In this document: piece by piece, positions 60,648 through 64,000 of the stretch | How the letters are laid out: every line of letters begins with the position of its first letter | Position numbering within the stretch: the first letter of the stretch is position 1 | Source: RH-AL1 sp965198495 | GTDB taxonomy: Bacteria > Pseudomonadota > Alphaproteobacteria > Rhizobiales > Beijerinckiaceae | NCBI GenBank assembly: GCA_965198495.1 | Contig: CBDAPL010000001.1 | Location: 1,302,001 to 1,366,000 of the forward strand | Reading direction: 5' to 3' | DNA: 64,000 nucleotides | The notes under the pieces: generated by a model | What the model was told of the DNA's origin: nothing | Database searches by the model: none | The model's input: the letters and a program-made list of their open reading frames with translations, nothing else | Made by a program: the position numbers and the translations under genes

Positions 60648-62468
60648 CTGGGAACCGCTTGGCCCCTATTCAAGTCAGCTGATAGCGGTTGCGAGCCCAA
60701 ATACTAGGCGCCGCGTGCGCTCGGCCGGCCAAGTGAAATCGACCTTCTCACGATCAGCTACTTCCATGTGGTCACCACGGGACTAGCTGTATCACATAGA
60801 ATATGTCGATGCAGGATCTGCTTCTCACACACGCAGCATTTTGCACGGCCTATCTCCAGGATGGCTCGTGCTACTGTCTAATGTGCTAAATGTTACATCA
60901 ACCTCGGTCAGCCAGAAGTAGTTTGGCGCGTTCTGTTGCTGTTCCTTCGGAGCTTAACGATCAAATCGCAGTCGAAATGGTAGCTCTCAGCTGACGATAA
61001 GAGCACCCTAAATGTCGAGCTTAGACGCAAGATGGAATGTCTGCTACCGTGCAGCCAGCCAATGTCTGCAGTTGGCGCGAAGCCACCGTAAGAACCTTTC
61101 GGGTCGAAAGTGCTAATCGCATTGGGGGCGTGCTGTCTCAGAGGCGAGATAATGTGCGCATCGCTTGGAGGAAGGGCACCCGCGTCTCATATTCCACTCG
61201 ACTACGGCCGCGAACCGAGCATGCTTGTCGGCGCGGGGCAGACGTGGTGACGGGCATGGGTGTGCGAACTGAAGGTCAGGAGTGTATGCAACGCCACGAA
61301 GGCCGTCGCGGTCTGGCTGACGAGGGCAGCGGTCGTCGCTCGCGCGGCACTTGGCGGTATCGGGTAACGGCCTTGATCAGGATAATGGTCCATCTCGTCG
61401 CCAGCTTTATAAGGGCCAGCGCCCACAGTCGTGCGAGCTTCACGCGGCCGCGAGCCGGCACCGCCGCTAACATCAGCGGGACGGACACATCGTTGCCCTT
61501 CCCGCGCGACGCTCTTCGCGGCGGCGCGATCTTCGCGGTCAGCTACTGCGAGCATGGCCGGCAAAGCGTCCCGGATAACTGGCAACGAAATCGCGCGTAT
61601 GGCCCTACGCCGCGCCTGCGGGATCTCGCGCTAGAAGGCCATGTCGCCTTCGATCCCGCGCCAAACCAGCTTGCTGCTCTTGGCGTGCGGCTCACGGCCG
61701 AGCGCAGCGGTGATGCTTCACTGTCGATAGCCTAACGCTGCGACATCGGCGTGATCTGACGTCAACGCCGCCTGGCCTGCCATCGAAGGCCGTCACGCTC
61801 ATGGCCTAGGCGAACTAAGCCGCGCCAAGCTCGATGGTGGATCGATGTTGTTGCGCTCGACGCGACGACCCGCAACGACATCGCTCACCATCAAGCCCGC
61901 AATGAGCGCCGTGCTCACGCAAATCGCAAAGCCAGCATCCCAACAGCTATCCATCGTTCCAATGGTTGATGTTGGATGTTAGCTGACGCGTATTACGACC
62001 TCCGTGCTTCGTTCGCTGATGACGACGGTCTTCGTCGACATCCCTCATCATGCGCCGATGCATTTGCAGGACGAGCGTCCATACCGTCGACCGATGTTCC
62101 AACAACCGACGACGGATGTCGGCTGGCGCATCTCGCGACTCATTCGTGCTTCGTGCCCGATCGCTAGCTAGACGAACCACGTCGGACGTATCAGGCGCTA
62201 GTAGCCTGCGATCGTGCCGGGCGGTCTCTCCTAGCAATCGCCGAGTTAGGGGGCCTCTACTGGAAGAGTGCCGGCGATACTTGTTGCACGTGCATCATTC
62301 TGTTTTGGAGATTGCAAAATCGGCAGCGGAGACTTGGCGGAGAAACGCGGCCAAGGGGGCGCAAACAAGCCATTTCTCGTCTGAGGAGATTGGCGCACCT
62401 GCGCTAAACCATTGATTACGCGCGCCAATCAACCTTCACAGAGATGGTGTGATAGCAAACAGATTGGG
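60648..62468. other. ~1.8 kb without a convincing gene
   Basis: Several short frames exist, but none has family signatures; the minus-strand one at 61276-61488 has a hydrophobic helix and a basic tail only. The region contains leader copy 4 at about 61187. Imperfect short repeats (TCGACCGATGTTCCAA, CCATCGTTCCAATGGTTGAT) lie around 61950-62110. It looks like eroded island sequence ending at the tRNA. Confidence 0.45.
61187..61258 (+). promoter_or_regulatory. Conserved leader element, copy 4 (orphan)
   Basis: ATTCCACTCGACTACGGCCG then CGAACCGAGCATGCTTG, aligned with copies 1-3 and ending at an ATG (61256), but the following sequence does not encode the small MANEF protein. It marks a lost or replaced gene. 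Confidence 0.5.
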
Positions 62469-62543
62469 TGGCTGGGGCGGGAGGATTCGAACCTCCGTAT
62501 GGCGGAATCAAAATCCGCTGCCTTACCGCTTGGCGACGCCCCA
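62469..62543 (-). tRNA. tRNA-Gln (anticodon TTG)
   Basis: On the minus strand TGGGGCGTCGCCAAGCGGTA begins the acceptor and D arms, the anticodon loop is ATTTTGATT (TTG), the T-arm contains GGTTCGAATCC and the 3' end has an encoded CCA at 62469-62471. The acceptor stem pairs GGGGCG with CGCCCC. The 3' end points left, into the accessory region. Confidence 0.93.
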
Positions 62544-62645
62544 CCGGAGCCGCGCTGGCGACGCGACGCGCCGGACCATAGTGTGGCGCCAGGCGAGCCG
62601 CAACAGCGGCACGCCCGCGATCGCCGACCAAGGCGCCGCAGCGGC

Positions 62646-62762
62646 GCCGGGCCTTTTTCGCGCGCAGGCGTCTTTCGCAGCGGTGCCAGGCCTCTCTCGC
62701 GCGGCCAGGCTTCTCTCGCGCGGCCAGGCCTCTCTCGCGCGGCGCCAGGCTTCTCTCGCGTG
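62646..62762. repeat. 19-bp tandem repeat between tRNA-Gln and hrcA
   Basis: The unit GCCAGGCYTCTCTCGCGCG occurs at 62685, 62704, 62723 and 62744 (with a 2-bp spacer before the last). Degenerate copies lie at 62646 and about 62666. A second short repeat, GCCGGACGCGCTTGCAT, occurs twice just downstream (about 62831-62866). All are upstream of the hrcA start. Confidence 0.8.
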
Positions 62763-62894
62763 GCGGTGGTCTTGGCCTGGCGCTCCGAGAGCGCATCGCT
62801 CGGCAGGCTCCTTCACTCTGGCGCACCACACGCCGGACGCGCTTGCATGCCGGACGCGCTTGCATGCCGGGCGGCGCGGCTGCATTCTGCCGCC

Positions 62895-63989
62895 ATGATC
62901 TCGCCTCTTGAAGTCGCGGCGCAGGAGGCCTTGCGCGAGACGGGCGCGCTGCGCAGCCTCAACCAGCGCTCGCTCGACATCTTCCGCCGCATCGTCGAGA
63001 GCTACCTCGCCACGGGCGAGCCGCTCGGCTCGCGCAGCCTGTCGCGGCTGTTGCCCTCGCCGCTGTCGCCGGCTTCCGTGCGCAACGTCATGCAGGCGCT
63101 CGAGGAGAGCGGCCTCATCTTCGCGCCGCATACCAGTGCCGGGCGGCTGCCGACGGAGAGCGGGCTGCGCTTCTTCGTCGACGCGCTGCTCGAGATCGGC
63201 GACATCGACGAGGCCGAGCGCAAGACCATCGAGGCGCAGATGGGCGGCGCGCGCGACCGCAGCTTCGACGCGATCCTCACCGAGGCGACGACCATGCTCT
63301 CGGGCATGACGCGCGGCGCCGGCGTCGTGCTCACCACCAAGGACAACGCCCGCCTCAAGCACATCGAGTTCGTGCGGCTGGAGCCGACGCGGGCGCTCGC
63401 CGTGCTGGTCGGCGAGGACGGGTCGGTCGAGAACCGCGTGGTGCCGATCGCCGCCGACCTGCCGGGCTCGGCGCTCGTCGAGGCGAGCAACTATCTCAAC
63501 GCGCGCATCCGCGGCCGCACCTTGCTTGAGGTGCGCGCCGATATCGAGACGTCGCGCCGCGCCGCCGAGGCCGAACTGGGCGAACTCACCGCGCGGCTGG
63601 TCGATGCCGGGCTCGCCAGCTGGGCCGAAGGCGTCGGGCGGTCGCAGCTCATCGTGCGCGGGCAGGCGAACCTGCTGAGCGACCTGACCGCGATGGAGGA
63701 TCTCGAGCGTATCCGCCTGCTGTTCGCCGACCTCGAGACCAAGAAGGATGTCGTCGACCTGCTGAGCCGCGCCGAGAACGGCGAGGGCGTGCGCATCTTC
63801 ATCGGCTCGGAGAACAAGCTGTTCTCGCTGTCGGGCTCGTCGATGATCGCCGCGCCGTTCCGCGACAGCCAGCAGCGCATCGTCGGCGTGCTCGGCGTGA
63901 TCGGGCCGACGCGGCTGAACTACGCGCGCATCGTGCCGATGGTCGACTACACCTCCAAGCTGCTCGCCCGGCTCGTGTCGCTCGGCTGA
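62895..63989 (+). CDS. hrcA: HrcA heat-inducible transcription repressor
   Basis: 364 residues from ATG 62895; the frame is open far upstream through the tandem repeat, but the homologous start is MISPLEVAAQEALRETG. The N-terminal winged helix (LNQRSLDIFRRIVESYLATG EPLGSRSLS, SPASVRNVMQALEESGLIFA PHTSAGRLPT) is followed by the GAF-like and dimer domains, ending RLNYARIVPMVDYTSKLLAR. HrcA represses groE by binding CIRCE elements; no CIRCE sequence was seen in this window. grpE or dnaK genes would be expected just beyond the right edge. Confidence 0.95.
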   Translation: MISPLEVAAQEALRETGALRSLNQRSLDIFRRIVESYLATGEPLGSRSLSRLLPSPLSPASVRNVMQALEESGLIFAPHTSAGRLPTESGLRFFVDALLEIGDIDEAERKTIEAQMGGARDRSFDAILTEATTMLSGMTRGAGVVLTTKDNARLKHIEFVRLEPTRALAVLVGEDGSVENRVVPIAADLPGSALVEASNYLNARIRGRTLLEVRADIETSRRAAEAELGELTARLVDAGLASWAEGVGRSQLIVRGQANLLSDLTAMEDLERIRLLFADLETKKDVVDLLSRAENGEGVRIFIGSENKLFSLSGSSMIAAPFRDSQQRIVGVLGVIGPTRLNYARIVPMVDYTSKLLARLVSLG

Positions 63990-64000
63990 ACGGACCCGCT

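Noticed and set aside
61037..61735. 232-residue open frame behind leader copy 4
   Set aside because: Composition is random-like and it runs through the leader element itself; it does not resemble the small MANEF protein.
62646..62762. CRISPR-like array upstream of hrcA
   Set aside because: The 19-bp units are directly adjacent with no spacers, and no cas genes occur in the window.

Overview
The window looks like an accessory, island-type region of an alphaproteobacterial chromosome or large replicon. A Hyphomicrobiales-like host (Methylobacterium, Bosea or Beijerinckia type) is my best guess from the high GC, the gene families and the codon use; I cannot fix the genus. Core-like sequence appears only at the right edge, with a tRNA-Gln and hrcA. 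The rest is cargo, insertion sequences (IS) and decaying genes.

Layout. 0-3 kb: an overlapping arsenic operon, arsR-arsC-acr3-arsH. 3-5 kb: resolvase remnant, small heat-shock protein and a partner gene. 5-9.5 kb: mostly broken genes. 9.5-11.3 kb: a soluble chemoreceptor. 11.7-15.06 kb: module copy A (small protein, DUF3489, DUF2924, serine recombinase), ended by an IS1182-type element. 16.9-22.6 kb: genes matching the three-gene Detocs anti-phage system (response-regulator/nucleosidase dtcC; kinase dtcA; receiver dtcB), with an IS5-family element between dtcC and dtcA. 22.7-27.6 kb: IS6 element and a graveyard of frameshifted genes. 27.9-38.2 kb: fusion porin, two-component system and a Czc-type tripartite metal efflux operon. 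38.6-43 kb: katG and hepT remnants joined by a deletion, a GGDEF/EAL protein and a Crp-type regulator. 43-48.7 kb: membrane protein, IS1380 element, flavin monooxygenase, DUF4238 protein and Rap1a/Tai-like protein. 48.9-52.2 kb: module copy B, whose recombinase is frameshifted. 52.4-60.6 kb: a ten-gene operon-like run around a periplasmic PaoABC-type aldehyde oxidoreductase, with a TetR gene upstream. 60.6-62.5 kb: no convincing genes. 62.5-64 kb: tRNA-Gln, a tandem repeat and hrcA.

How it fits together. The intact units are stress and detoxification systems (arsenic, heavy metals, aldehydes), signalling genes and one phage-defence system. The strongest candidate for something not well described is the duplicated recombinase module. 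It has a conserved leader (four copies in the window), paired hairpins before the DUF3489 gene and a 73-bp 3' element with an 8-bp inverted repeat that is almost unchanged between copies. The two copies are direct repeats bracketing about 37 kb that includes Detocs and the Czc operon. Frameshifts and nonsense changes cluster in the accessory stretches while the ars, czc, pao and hrcA genes are intact. That favours real gene decay over poor sequence quality, although only reads could settle it.
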